DNA of 64,000 nt, taken from assembly GCF_001894885.1 (NCBI RefSeq), contig NZ_BCXB01000003.1, forward strand, positions 186,001-250,000, given 5' to 3'. Below, piece after piece: positions 44,801 through 52,550 of the stretch. Origin of the DNA: Rhodococcus marinonascens NBRC 14363 (GTDB lineage Bacteria > Actinomycetota > Actinomycetes > Mycobacteriales > Mycobacteriaceae). The notes beneath the pieces were generated by a model, which had not been told where the DNA came from, did not search any database, and saw only the letters and a list, made by a program, of their open reading frames with translations. Every line of letters starts with the position of its first letter. The stretch's first letter is position 1. Position numbers and translations under genes: made by a program.

Positions 44801-45718
44801 GTCGCGGATCTCCCGTTCACCGGACAGGAAGACGAGGATATCGCCGTCGCCCTCGCCGGACAGTTCTTCCACCGCCTCGCACACGGCGTCGACCGGGTCG
44901 CGGTCGAACGTCTGCTCACCCACTTCGACCGTGAGTGGGCGGTACCGCATCTCGACGGGGAACGTTCTCCCCGATACCTCCACGATCGGTGCCGGTACTC
45001 CGTCGCGGGCGAAATGCCGCGCAAATCGCTCCGGATCGATGGTGGCCGATGTGATGATCACCTTGAGATCAGGTCTGCGGGGCAACAGTTGCCGCAGGTA
45101 TCCGATGATGAAGTCGATGTTGAGGCTGCGTTCGTGAGCCTCGTCGATGATGAGTGTGTCGTACCGGCGCAGCATCTTGTCGCGTTGGATCTCGGCGAGC
45201 AAGATGCCGTCGGTCATCAGTTTGACCATGGTCCCGTCCGACACCTGGTCGGTAAATCGCACCGTGTATCCGACGGTCTCGCCCAGTTCACCGTGAAGCT
45301 CCTCGGCGATCCGCTCAGCGACGGTGCGGGCGGCGAGGCGCCGAGGCTGAGTGTGGCCGATGAGGCCGCGCACACCACGGCCCAGTTCGAGGCAGATCTT
45401 CGGGATCTGTGTCGTCTTGCCGGACCCTGTCTCGCCCGCCACGATGACCACCTGGTGCTCGGAGATCGCCTTCGCGATGTCGTCGCGCCGCCGGCTCACC
45501 GGCAGGGCATCGGGGTATTCGATGAGTGGCACGCCGGCAAGCCTTCGTGCCAGGCGTCCACGTGCCGCGGTGATCTCGTCCGACAGCGAGGCGAGCGCTT
45601 CGGGCGTGCGTGCACGATCCAGTCGGCGGCGAAGTCGGTGCTCGTCTCGCAAGGTAAGTTCGCCGAGGGTCTTCTTCAGTTCCGATCGGCTCGGTGATGT
45701 GGTGGACATGCTGGACAC
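41822..45718 (-). CDS. hrpA: ATP-dependent RNA helicase HrpA
   Basis: A 1298-residue DEAH-box RNA helicase. Walker A is GETGSGKTT (residues 95-103), the DEAH box is at 192-195 (IIDEAHERS), SAT follows at about 220, then the helicase C core with QRSGRCGRV, the HA2/OB region, and a long DUF3418 C-terminus. In E. coli HrpA resolves stalled ribosomes. The start is GTG 45718 or ATG 45709; neither has a clear Shine-Dalgarno. Confidence 0.95.
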   Translation of the reverse strand: MSSMSTTSPSRSELKKTLGELTLRDEHRLRRRLDRARTPEALASLSDEITAARGRLARRLAGVPLIEYPDALPVSRRRDDIAKAISEHQVVIVAGETGSGKTTQIPKICLELGRGVRGLIGHTQPRRLAARTVAERIAEELHGELGETVGYTVRFTDQVSDGTMVKLMTDGILLAEIQRDKMLRRYDTLIIDEAHERSLNIDFIIGYLRQLLPRRPDLKVIITSATIDPERFARHFARDGVPAPIVEVSGRTFPVEMRYRPLTVEVGEQTFDRDPVDAVCEAVEELSGEGDGDILVFLSGEREIRDTADALRDRRLRGTEIVPLYARLSAAEQHKVFTPHTGRRVVLSTNVAETSLTVPGIRYVVDPGTARISRYSVRTKVQRLPIEPISQASARQRSGRCGRVADGICIRLYSEEDFEARPAFTEPEILRTNLASVILQMTALGLGDIAAFPFVAPPDPRAVRDGIGLLEELGAIEHNTKSELPVLTPVGRELAQIPVDPRMARMLVEAHRNGCLSEMLVIVSALSIQDVRERPAEFAQAADEKHARFNVENSDFLAYLQLWKYLREQRNELSSNQFRKMCRSEFLHWLRIREWQDLHGQLRQITRGLGWETNGATVATGAIHQSVLAGLLSHIGLREGDKRDFLGARGSRFAIFPGSGLFKNPPRWVMAAELVETSRLWARMSARIEPEWAEKLAPHLVKRTYSEPHWSSKRGSAAAWERVTLYGIPLVARRAVNYSTIDPEMSRELFIRHALVQGEWQTQHKFFHANRALLEDVEELEHRARRRDILVDDDTLYDFYDQRVGPEAVSARHFDSWWKVARRATPDLLTFTQSTVVNAESAAVLGGEYPDAWRQGGMQFPLTYQFEPGNEEDGVTAHIPIALLSSLRPVGFDWLVPGMRVELVTALIKTLPKTLRRQVVPAPDFAAAALAAVTPRSEPLVTAIARELSRLGGCRIDPQNFDSTALPDHLRMTFVVVDEKGAVLGRGKDLTSLRKSLAPRVQVEVARAASNSERPPALTWTPTTLGSLESTVTRELGGQRVTGYPALVPEGDGVAVRVLSTPAAQRAAMRAGTRQLLLAAVPTQPKTVTSGLSNAQRLALGQNPDGSLDALIDDCRNAVANQLISARGAAVRTPQEFDTLVTAARAEMARSVAVLLRLVSPILEADHRLAVVLESTGGEAADDVGEQRQSLLFPGFVADLGAARLRELPRYLAAATARLEALPGSAPRDQKGMNVLDRVYAGYERLLSALPEERHYSAEVDAIHWMIEELRVSLFAQSLGTPIAVSEKRVLNSIEKVR

Positions 45719-45780
45719 AGACTAACCAACCTTGTAGATCGGCCTCTGCGTCGCCCATCCCTGTGCCAGAATCGACCGTC

Positions 45781-45810
45781 CGTGACTGAGCAATGCGTGA
45801 CTGAGCAATG
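45781..45810 (+). repeat. 15-bp tandem duplication before the alpha/beta hydrolase
   Basis: CGTGACTGAGCAATG is present twice in tandem (45781-45795 and 45796-45810), ending 11 bases upstream of the hydrolase ATG at 45822 and just before its GGGAGAG ribosome-binding site. Confidence 0.88.
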
Positions 45811-45821
45811 GCTGGGAGAGT

Positions 45822-46916
45822 ATGACCGACGAGTTTGCAGGCGAGACGTTCGACTTGCTCAGCCGCGACCGAGGTAGTGTCGTCGTCGCCGACGACGGCG
45901 TCCCACTCGCAGTGCGCGAGGTAGGGCCCGAATGTGCTCCTTTGACGACGGTGTTCGTCCACGGCTTCTGTAACCGGATGACCGGTTGGCATTTCCAGCG
46001 CTCCCATCTCGAGGGGATGTGGGGTCGTACGATCCGTATGGTGTTCTTCGATCTGCGAGGGCACGGGAACTCCGGCGTGCCGCGCCGCGACACGTGCACC
46101 ATCCCTCATCTTGCGAGGGACCTGGACGCCGTGATCCGTGCCCTGGTGCCGGACGGCCCGATAGTGCTGGTCGGTCACTCAATGGGCGGCATGGCCATCC
46201 TCTCGTACGTCGGGCAGCATCCCGACCTGATCGGTTCGCGTGTGGTCGGGGTGGGGTTGATCGCGACCGCGGCGCAACCGTTGGGGGACGTCGGTCTGGC
46301 GAGGACCCTCAACACGCCCGTCGTCGCAGGCTTCAGCACGGCGGCACGCCGCCTTCCACGGGTTGTGCAGGGCGGTCGGGGAGCCGGTAAGAAGGTCCTG
46401 GCGCCGATTCTGAGATCGGCGTCGTTCGGTGACCGGAGGATCAGCCCGGCAATCATGTGGCACTCCGAACAGATGATCCACGACACGCCACTGAAGACAC
46501 TCGTCGACTTCCTGCCGTCGTTCAAGAAGCACGACGAGGCGGCGGCTGTGCCGTTGCTCGCGGAGATCGAGACGCTGGTGGTGTGCGGTGATCGCGACGT
46601 CCTGACCCCGTTTCGGTATTCGAAGGCGATCGCGGAAGGATTGCCGGACACGGAGTTGGTGAAGGTTCCCGGCGCAGGTCACATGGTGCAATTGGAACGT
46701 GCCCAACTGGTCTCCGAGGCGATCGACCGGCTGGTGACTCGTACGGTCGAATCGCTCCCCGCGCCGAGTCAGTGGAGCGAGTGGGTCCGCGTTGCCACCG
46801 ACTCCGTCGACCGTCGGCCGCGGCGGGCCGACCGCGCACGACGGCGGGTCCACGCTTGGGTGACCCGCGGCTTCCGTAGGAGCTTTCCCTTCTCTCCGGG
46901 CTCGTCATCGCACTGA
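45822..46916 (+). CDS. Alpha/beta hydrolase
   Basis: A 364-residue alpha/beta-hydrolase-fold enzyme. The oxyanion region VFVHGFCNRMTGW lies near residue 44, the nucleophile elbow GHSMGGMA near 117, the acid in CGDRDVLTP near 250 and the catalytic His in GAGHMVQLE near 285. The last 50 residues are Arg/Ser-rich and look disordered. The substrate is unknown. It starts close to the divergent hrpA gene. Downstream begins an insertion-element scar. Confidence 0.88.
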   Translation: MTDEFAGETFDLLSRDRGSVVVADDGVPLAVREVGPECAPLTTVFVHGFCNRMTGWHFQRSHLEGMWGRTIRMVFFDLRGHGNSGVPRRDTCTIPHLARDLDAVIRALVPDGPIVLVGHSMGGMAILSYVGQHPDLIGSRVVGVGLIATAAQPLGDVGLARTLNTPVVAGFSTAARRLPRVVQGGRGAGKKVLAPILRSASFGDRRISPAIMWHSEQMIHDTPLKTLVDFLPSFKKHDEAAAVPLLAEIETLVVCGDRDVLTPFRYSKAIAEGLPDTELVKVPGAGHMVQLERAQLVSEAIDRLVTRTVESLPAPSQWSEWVRVATDSVDRRPRRADRARRRVHAWVTRGFRRSFPFSPGSSSH

Positions 46917-47250
46917 CCGTCGCGAACCAGACCCTGATCGGCTACCGCCTTCGTGAATCACCGCCCTTCGAGGCGGAGATGATTCGCCAGCCCTCACCGG
47001 CCGGTCGGTTCTGGCGCGCACCCGGCTGGCGAAGTCGGTGCAGGACCGCGGCCAGGACTACCCTCGCGACAGGACGTGCCGAGAGTCGAACTGCCCGTGG
47101 AGCCGACAGAAGTCCGGAATTCATTCCGGCAGACTGCGGTGAAGCAGGAACCGATCGATGTGCCGCATGATCGGCACGGCAGAAATCCCCACCCTTCAGG
47201 CCGGGGACGTCAAATGGCATAGTCGGTATGGGTGGGTTTCATGAAGGGAA
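46917..47250 (+). mobile_element. Degenerate insertion-element scar (TnpB-type, IS200/IS605-like)
   Basis: The 334 bp between the hydrolase and the aminotransferase has no intact gene. It starts with a short reading stretch (VANQTLIGYRLRES) resembling the start of some other protein and ends with a TnpB C-terminal tail plus a right-end-like hairpin region (about 47186-47213, CCCC/GGGG arms around TTCA, then GACGTCAA). That layout matches the 3' end of TnpB elements, where the guide-RNA scaffold overlaps the gene end. No left end or transposase core is present. Confidence 0.6.
47076..47222 (+). pseudogene. TnpB C-terminal fragment
   Basis: The frame from 47076 to the TAG at 47220-47222 reads LPVEPTEVRNSFRQTAVKQE and ends NPHPSGRGRQMA. 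That is the characteristic disordered tail of actinobacterial TnpB/OrfB proteins; the zinc finger and RuvC parts are missing. It is recognised by pattern only. Confidence 0.62.
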
Positions 47251-47256
47251 ATGAGT

Positions 47257-48483
47257 ATGACGTCGGCACTGTGGCACGGATTCGCAGATATGGGCGCGGT
47301 GGAGCAGAAGGGTCCGTTCGTGGTGTCCCGCGGCGAGGGCGCGTACATCTGGGACGACCACGGTAACCGCTACCTCGACGCGACCGCGGGTCTGTGGTTC
47401 ACCAATGTGGGGCACGGACGTTCGGAGATCGCGGACGCCGTCGCGCAGCAACTTCGGACCGTGGCGCACTTCTCGAACTTCGGTGACTTCGTGCCCGAGA
47501 CCACAGCGAGGCTTGCCGAACGTCTCGCGGCCCTCGCGCCGGTGCCGGGCAGCAAGATCTTCTTCACTTCTGGGGGATCGGACTCCGTGGATACGGCGGC
47601 CAAGCTTGCACGTCGCTATTGGCACGAGATGGGCAAGCCCGGTAAGACGATCGTGGTCGGCCGGCAGAAGGCATATCACGGCATGCACGTGGCGGGCACT
47701 GCCCTGGCCGGTATCTCGGTCAACCGGGAGGGCTACGGCGAATTGATGGCCGATGCGGCAACGGTCGCCTGGAACGACGCCAAGAGTCTGCTCGAACTGA
47801 TCGAGCGGATAGGCGCCGACAAGATCGCGGCGTTCTTCTGCGAACCCGTAATCGGTGCGGGCGGCGTGTACCTGCCGCCGGACGGGTATCTTGCCGAGGT
47901 GCGCGACATCTGCCGCGAGCACGACATCCTGTTCGTCGTCGACGAGGTCGTGACTGGATTCGGGCGTATCGGCGGTGAATGGTTCGCATCGACACGGTTT
48001 GACCTTCAACCCGACCTGATGACGACGGCGAAGGGCCTGACGTCCGGTTACGTCCCGATGGGTGCGGTGTTCATCGCCCCACGCGTCGCGGAACCCTTCT
48101 TCGCCGGCGGGGTCTGGTGGCGGCACGGGTACACGTACGGCGGACACGCGGGCGCCGCGGCGGCCGCTCTGGCCAACCTCGACATCATCGAACGTGAGAA
48201 TCTGCTGGCGGAGTCGAAGCGGCTCGAATCCTCACTGCACGAGCACCTCGCGCCCCTCGCCGACCATCCGCGGGTCGAAGAGGTACGCAGCGGTCTCGGC
48301 GCCGTCGCAGCGGTGCAACTGGCCGATCCGGCCGAAGCCCTGCCATTCGTGAACACGCTGCGGGAGCACGGAGTCTCCGGTCGCGCCGCCGGCCAGGGGG
48401 CCATGCAGATCTCGCCGTCGTTCGTGATGACGGACGACCAGGTAGCTCAACTCTCCGACGGGTTCCGTCGAGCGCTGGGCTGA
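47257..48483 (+). CDS. Class III omega-aminotransferase
   Basis: A 408-residue PLP-dependent fold-type I aminotransferase of the omega-amino acid/diamine class. The N-terminal YIWDDHGNRYLDATAGLWF, the DEVVTGFGRIG motif with the PLP-pyridine Asp, and the Schiff-base Lys259 in TTAKGLTSGYVPMGA are all intact. Substrates of close relatives include beta-alanine, GABA, putrescine and aromatic omega-amines, and the sequence does not decide. ATG 47257 has AAGGGA at good spacing; ATG 47251 is in frame. Its 3' end overlaps an opposing small gene by 37 bp. Confidence 0.92.
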   Translation: MTSALWHGFADMGAVEQKGPFVVSRGEGAYIWDDHGNRYLDATAGLWFTNVGHGRSEIADAVAQQLRTVAHFSNFGDFVPETTARLAERLAALAPVPGSKIFFTSGGSDSVDTAAKLARRYWHEMGKPGKTIVVGRQKAYHGMHVAGTALAGISVNREGYGELMADAATVAWNDAKSLLELIERIGADKIAAFFCEPVIGAGGVYLPPDGYLAEVRDICREHDILFVVDEVVTGFGRIGGEWFASTRFDLQPDLMTTAKGLTSGYVPMGAVFIAPRVAEPFFAGGVWWRHGYTYGGHAGAAAAALANLDIIERENLLAESKRLESSLHEHLAPLADHPRVEEVRSGLGAVAAVQLADPAEALPFVNTLREHGVSGRAAGQGAMQISPSFVMTDDQVAQLSDGFRRALG

Positions 48484-48749
48484 TTCGTCCTGGCATCGCG
48501 CCTACGGAGGCGGCGCAGGGCGCCTGTGAGCCTGTCCCGCCAGGTCGGCGGGGCAGGCTCGATCCCTCTCCTCCCGTCGTCCGACGCGTAAACGCGGGTG
48601 TAGCGCTCATGGAGCCGCGCCCGGACCTCGTCAGGTGTGTACGCCTTGCGCTGCCGGTCCGCGCGTACGGCGACGACTCCGGTCGCGGCCACACCCACCG
48701 CCCCGGCGAGTCCGACGAGTTTCCACCATTGCCTGCCGCGGGGTCGCAT
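48447..48749 (-). CDS. Small basic membrane-anchored protein
   Basis: A 100-residue hypothetical protein with one N-terminal membrane helix (LVGLAGAVGVAATGVVAV, about 11-28) and a strongly basic remainder (about 25 Arg). I do not recognise the family. Its stop lies inside the 3' end of the convergent aminotransferase gene (37-bp overlap), and it is divergent from the NlpC/P60-like gene by 17 bp. The helix and gene packing support it moderately. Confidence 0.55.
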   Translation of the reverse strand: MRPRGRQWWKLVGLAGAVGVAATGVVAVRADRQRKAYTPDEVRARLHERYTRVYASDDGRRGIEPAPPTWRDRLTGALRRLRRRDARTNQPSARRNPSES

Positions 48750-48766
48750 CCTTCTAGGCTAGGGGT

Positions 48767-49483
48767 ATGGACGCCCCGCGAGACATGGACGCACGACACA
48801 GCGGTTCGAGTATCGACCTCGACACCGCCGTCGAAGTCACCAGAACCGGTGATATCTGGATCTTCCGCGGACTATCTCCGGCCGACAGGGCCATTCAGAC
48901 GCTGACCAACAGTCCGGTCAATCACGTAGGAATGTCGGTGGTGCTCGAGGATCTGCCGCCGCTGATGTGGCATGCAGAACTTGGACATTCGTTGCAGGAC
49001 ATGTGGACCGGTCGATTCCAGCGAGGTGTGCAACTCCACGATCTCCGCGCCGCGGTCCAGGTGTGGGGCGCGCGCTACGGGCAACGGGGATGGCTTCGGC
49101 AACTCGCCGACCCGGCCACCCCGCAGCAGGAAGACGCGCTACTGCGCATCATCGCACGACTCGACGGCACGCCCTTCCCGTCTACCGCGAAGCTTGCGTC
49201 ACGCTGGTTCAGAGGCCGTCTGCCCCGTATCGGTCGTCGGCAGGGGGATGCTGTGGGTCTCGAAAGCGCCTACTGCGCCGAGGTGGCCGCGCAGACGTAC
49301 GAGGCGATGGGGCTGATCACCGGGCGACACCGCGCCAGCTGGTTCGACCCTGGAAAGTTCTGGAGCGGGGACAAGCTCCCACTGGCGCCCGGCGTGACAC
49401 TCGGCCGCGAGATCGAAGTGACCCTGGGCGAAGCCGACTTTGCCGCGGGGCGGAAGCAGCGTCCATCCTCAGAGGTTGTGTGA
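48767..49483 (+). CDS. NlpC/P60-superfamily-like conserved protein (permuted papain fold)
   Basis: A 238-residue protein that looks like a permuted NlpC/P60 (YiiX/LRAT-type) cysteine-peptidase-fold domain. GDIWIFRGLSP opens the domain, NSPVNHVGMSVVLED supplies the His, and AYCAEVAAQTYEAMGL supplies the Cys helix (Cys near residue 168). The role is unknown, and activity could be hydrolase or acyltransferase. ATG 48767 follows AGGGG. Its 3' end overlaps the convergent phzF-like gene by 15 bp. Confidence 0.72.
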   Translation: MDAPRDMDARHSGSSIDLDTAVEVTRTGDIWIFRGLSPADRAIQTLTNSPVNHVGMSVVLEDLPPLMWHAELGHSLQDMWTGRFQRGVQLHDLRAAVQVWGARYGQRGWLRQLADPATPQQEDALLRIIARLDGTPFPSTAKLASRWFRGRLPRIGRRQGDAVGLESAYCAEVAAQTYEAMGLITGRHRASWFDPGKFWSGDKLPLAPGVTLGREIEVTLGEADFAAGRKQRPSSEVV

Positions 49484-50149
49484 CTTCTCGGGGCGGACGA
49501 GGCCGCCGACCTCGATCCACCCGGCCGAATCGTAGGTGGTGTGCAGCTGGGATCCGCGCCCCTGCGTGATGAGGAGGGCGTGGCGTAGGTGGTCGGTGAT
49601 GTGGACAGCAGCCGCCCCGGTCGCCTCGTCCTCCTTGATTCCTATGTCCGGAGCAAACATTCGTGATCGGATGGAATGCTCGACCTTGTCCGTCCATGCC
49701 CACAGATAGTGATGGCCCGGACCGAACTTCTTCGGATCGGCAGTCTCCACGTCGCGCACGCTGTTCATCGGGTACAGCGAGAACTCGGGCGCCCATTCGG
49801 CCTTTGCGCGCACCCAAGTGATGGCTCCGGATCGTCGGGTCGCGACGGAACCTGCAGGAACCTCCAGCGTCCGGACAGGGGTGCCGCGCTCGTGCAACCA
49901 CCAGGACAGCCCGACGGTGGGATGGCCGGCGAAGGGTAACTCGGTGGTGGGAGTGAAGATCTGGGCGCCTGCGTGCTCGGAGCCGGAGGCGGGAAGTTCG
50001 ACGAAGATCGTCTCGCTGTACCCCAGTTTCGCGGCGACCGCCTGCCGGTTCTTCGCAGGAACGGTGGAGGAGTCGACGATCCCGAGCGGATTGCCGTGGT
50101 GTCCCTTTTCGTCGGTGAACACCCGGACGACGTCTACGTGGATGGGCAT
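49469..50149 (-). CDS. PhzF family isomerase-like protein
   Basis: A 226-residue PhzF/diaminopimelate-epimerase-fold protein, the positional match of Rv2716. The N-terminal VDVVRVFTDEKGHHGNPLGIV and SETIFVELP carry the PhzF pattern with the catalytic-type Glu. A second half-barrel has DEATGAAAVHITDHL. It is shorter than typical PhzF (about 260-300 residues). The substrate is unknown. It is downstream of ahpCD on the same strand but separated from it by a strong terminator. Confidence 0.85.
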   Translation of the reverse strand: MPIHVDVVRVFTDEKGHHGNPLGIVDSSTVPAKNRQAVAAKLGYSETIFVELPASGSEHAGAQIFTPTTELPFAGHPTVGLSWWLHERGTPVRTLEVPAGSVATRRSGAITWVRAKAEWAPEFSLYPMNSVRDVETADPKKFGPGHHYLWAWTDKVEHSIRSRMFAPDIGIKEDEATGAAAVHITDHLRHALLITQGRGSQLHTTYDSAGWIEVGGLVRPEKSHNL

Positions 50150-50175
50150 TACCGCACCTTATCGCCTCCGTCGCC

Positions 50176-50219
50176 GAACGGCCCCAGCGTGCGGTGAATG
50201 CCGCACTCTGGGGCCGTTC
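50176..50219 (-). terminator. Strong terminator after ahpCD
   Basis: GAACGGCCCCAG (50176-50187) pairs with CTGGGGCCGTTC (50208-50219), and after one C/T mismatch GTGCGG pairs with CCGCAC around the loop TGAATG. The stem totals 18 bp with one mismatch, between the ahpD stop and the phzF-like start. Confidence 0.85.
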
Positions 50220-50238
50220 CGGTGACACTGGTTCCGTG

Positions 50239-50778
50239 TCAGACGCCCGCGGTGGCCAGAGTCTCGCTGGCTTCCACAGCCTGCGCGACGCCGGCGACGA
50301 TGGAGCCGGCACGGATCGCTTCGAAGATCACTTCACGGTCGATACCCTCCTGGCGGAGGGTGTTCTCGTGGGCCTCGAGGCAGTGGTTGCAGCCGTTGAT
50401 CGCGGACACCGCGAGCGACCACAACTCGAAGTCGGCCTTGTCCACGCCCGGGTTGCCGATGATGTTCATCCGCAGTCCCGCGCGCAGGTCGTCGTACTTA
50501 CCGCCCAGGTAGCCCTTGGTGCGGTAGAAGACGTTGTTCATGCCCATGATGGATGCGGCACCGAGTGCGGCGTCGTAGGCCTCGGCCGATAGGGTGTCGG
50601 CGGCCTCTTCGGCGATCTGCTTCAACGTGGTCGCCGACTTGGTGGCGGCGGCGGTTGCGAGCAGCGTGCCCCACAACTGTTGCTCGTTCAGGACGGTGCT
50701 GCGCGCAATGGAACTCAGGTTGAGCTTGAGGTCCTTGGCGTACTCGGGCAGGGAATTCTTGAGATTCTCGACAGTCAC
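50239..50778 (-). CDS. ahpD: Alkyl hydroperoxide reductase AhpD
   Basis: A 179-residue helical peroxidase-system protein that reduces AhpC and has weak peroxidase activity. The redox pair is Cys130 and Cys133 in GCNHCLEAH, with the proton-relay residues ELW and His137 as in M. tuberculosis AhpD. It is separated from ahpC by three bases, forming an ahpCD operon with a strong terminator, divergent from oxyR. Confidence 0.96.
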   Translation of the reverse strand: MTVENLKNSLPEYAKDLKLNLSSIARSTVLNEQQLWGTLLATAAATKSATTLKQIAEEAADTLSAEAYDAALGAASIMGMNNVFYRTKGYLGGKYDDLRAGLRMNIIGNPGVDKADFELWSLAVSAINGCNHCLEAHENTLRQEGIDREVIFEAIRAGSIVAGVAQAVEASETLATAGV

Positions 50779-50781
50779 AGC

Positions 50782-51369
50782 TCAGACGCTCGCATTCAGG
50801 AGTTCGCCTGCGTTGATCGTCGGGTCACCCTTCTTCCAGTTGCAGGCGCACAACTCGTCGGACTGCAGGGCGTCGAGGACACGCAACACCTCGTCGACGT
50901 TGCGGCCCACCGAACCGGCCGTGACGGAGACGAACTGGACCTCGTTGTTGGGGTCGACGATGAACGTCGCGCGGTCGGCGACACCGTCGGCGTTGAGGAC
51001 TCCAGTGGCCTCGGCCAGCTCACGCTTGAGGTCCGAGAGGATCGGGAAGGGGAGGGTCTTCAGTTCCTCGTGCTGTGCACGCCACTGGAAGTGGACGAAC
51101 TCGTTGTCGACCGAGGCTCCGAGCACCTGGGCGTCGCGGTCGGCGAACTCGTCGTTCAGCTTGCCGAACGCGGCGATCTCAGTGGGGCACACGAACGTGA
51201 AGTCCTTGGGCCAGAAGAACACTATGCGCCACTTGCCTGCGTGATCGTCGCTGGTGATCGTGGTGAAGTAGTCGTCGGGCTGCTGGGCGTCGACCTTGGA
51301 GAGGTCGCCACCGATGACGGCCTTCAGGTTGTATGCGGGAAACTGGTCGCCGATGGTGAGCAGAGCCAT
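50782..51369 (-). CDS. ahpC: Alkyl hydroperoxide reductase AhpC (peroxiredoxin)
   Basis: A 195-residue 2-Cys peroxiredoxin that reduces organic peroxides and peroxynitrite. The peroxidatic Cys61 lies in DFTFVCPTEI. Cys174 and Cys176 (ELCACNW) are the pair seen in actinobacterial AhpC, which uses AhpD as reductant. ATG 51369 follows AGGAG; the frame is open upstream to 51399. It is divergent from oxyR. Confidence 0.97.
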   Translation of the reverse strand: MALLTIGDQFPAYNLKAVIGGDLSKVDAQQPDDYFTTITSDDHAGKWRIVFFWPKDFTFVCPTEIAAFGKLNDEFADRDAQVLGASVDNEFVHFQWRAQHEELKTLPFPILSDLKRELAEATGVLNADGVADRATFIVDPNNEVQFVSVTAGSVGRNVDEVLRVLDALQSDELCACNWKKGDPTINAGELLNASV

Positions 51370-51477
51370 ATCTCGTTCTCCTACTTGTCTTGTGAACATA
51401 GCGAGCGCCGTGCAACCACACCCGAGGTGTCGGTTGAGGGTTTAGACACCGAAAGCGGGTCATGGCACTTCGTCGAG

Positions 51478-51523
51478 CCAAGCTGTCGACCCAAGCTGCC
51501 GACCCAAGCTGCCGACCCAAGCG
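51478..51523 (+). repeat. 13-bp tandem repeat in the ahpC-oxyR gap
   Basis: CCAAGCTG(T/C)CGAC is repeated at 51478, 51491 and 51504, with a partial copy at 51517. It lies between the ahpC start and the oxyR promoter region, so copy number would change spacing between the divergent promoters. Confidence 0.88.
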
Positions 51524-51577
51524 TTCTGGTGTGGCCTCATTCTGCACAAGCGTTGCCAAAAGGCAAAGTCGATAGAT

Positions 51578-51597
51578 ATGCCTACACTGATAGGTAT
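51578..51597. promoter_or_regulatory. Candidate OxyR-binding dyad at the oxyR start
   Basis: ATGCCTA (51578-51584), six bases, and TAGGTAT (51591-51597) form an inverted repeat with one mismatch, overlapping the oxyR ATG at 51596. A LysR-type regulator binding here would control itself and the divergent ahpC. Confidence 0.5.
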
Positions 51598-52528
51598 GGC
51601 TGATCGGAGTTATCAACCCACGCTGTCACAGCTGCGTGCGTTCGTCGCGGTGGCCGAATACCGCCATTTCGGTACGGCAGCAGTACAATTGAGTGTGAGC
51701 CAACCCACACTGTCGCAGTCGCTCGCGACGCTGGAGAACGGGCTCGGCGTGCAACTCATCGAGCGCAGCACCAGGCGCGTCCTCGTCACGACGGCTGGAG
51801 AACGGCTCCTCGGTCAGGCCAAGTTCATCCTCGACGCCGCGGTCTGTTTCGTCGCAACCGCGGCGGGTGCGGGAGACCAACTGGCCGGACTCCTGCGGAT
51901 CGGCCTGATCCCCACCGTGGCTCCGTACGTCCTGCCGGCCTTGCTGTCGGAGCTACGCAAGGAGATGCCCGCCCTGGAGCCTCAGATCATAGAGGACCAG
52001 ACGGTCCGCCTGCTGGAGTCCTTGCGAGCCGGTGCGATCGACGTCGCGGTGCTGGCCCTGCCGTCGGAGGCCCCCGGCCTCATCGAGGTTTCCGTGTACA
52101 AGGAGGATTTCGTGGTCGTTCTGCCGAGGCATCATGCGCTCGCGGGCCGGGACGACCTAGCGCTCGACGTGCTCGGCGAACTGCCCTTACTGCTCCTCGA
52201 CGAGGGGCACTGTCTGCGTGATCAAACGTTGGATCTGTGCCGTTCGGGCGAGGCGCACCCGCTGTCCGGGGACACCCGCGCGACGTCGCTGGCGACCGTC
52301 GTGCAGTGTGTGGCAGGGGGGCTGGGTGTGACGTTGGTCCCGGACTCGGCCGTCGGGGTCGAGACTCGCCGCGGTGATCTCTCCACTGCACGGTTCGCCG
52401 AGCCCGCACCGGGGCGGACGATCGGCTTGGTCTTCCGGGCGTCGAGCGGTCGTGCCGAAGGGTACCGGCAGTTGGCCTCGCTGCTGCGGAGTGCGGCGCC
52501 GGCAGGTGTTGTGGCTGTCGAGGGCTGA
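51596..52528 (+). CDS. oxyR: Hydrogen peroxide sensor OxyR (LysR family)
   Basis: A LysR-type activator of about 310 residues. The winged HTH covers 1-60 (TLSQLRAFVAVAEYRHFGTAA, then SVSQPTLSQSLATLE). The redox cysteines Cys206 (DEGHCLRDQ) and Cys215 (LDLC) match the E. coli OxyR disulfide pair. ATG 51596 (MADRSYQPTL) matches the usual mycobacterial start; ATG 51578 is also in frame. It is divergent from ahpCD, the classical OxyR target, and oxyR is intact, unlike in M. tuberculosis. Confidence 0.95.
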   Translation: MADRSYQPTLSQLRAFVAVAEYRHFGTAAVQLSVSQPTLSQSLATLENGLGVQLIERSTRRVLVTTAGERLLGQAKFILDAAVCFVATAAGAGDQLAGLLRIGLIPTVAPYVLPALLSELRKEMPALEPQIIEDQTVRLLESLRAGAIDVAVLALPSEAPGLIEVSVYKEDFVVVLPRHHALAGRDDLALDVLGELPLLLLDEGHCLRDQTLDLCRSGEAHPLSGDTRATSLATVVQCVAGGLGVTLVPDSAVGVETRRGDLSTARFAEPAPGRTIGLVFRASSGRAEGYRQLASLLRSAAPAGVVAVEG

Positions 52529-52550
52529 CCGACCGAGCACCGCCTCGAGA

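Noticed and set aside
46979-47170. 63-codon Arg-rich gene between the hydrolase and aminotransferase
   Set aside because: It is an off-frame reading of the TnpB remnant region, with no ribosome-binding site.
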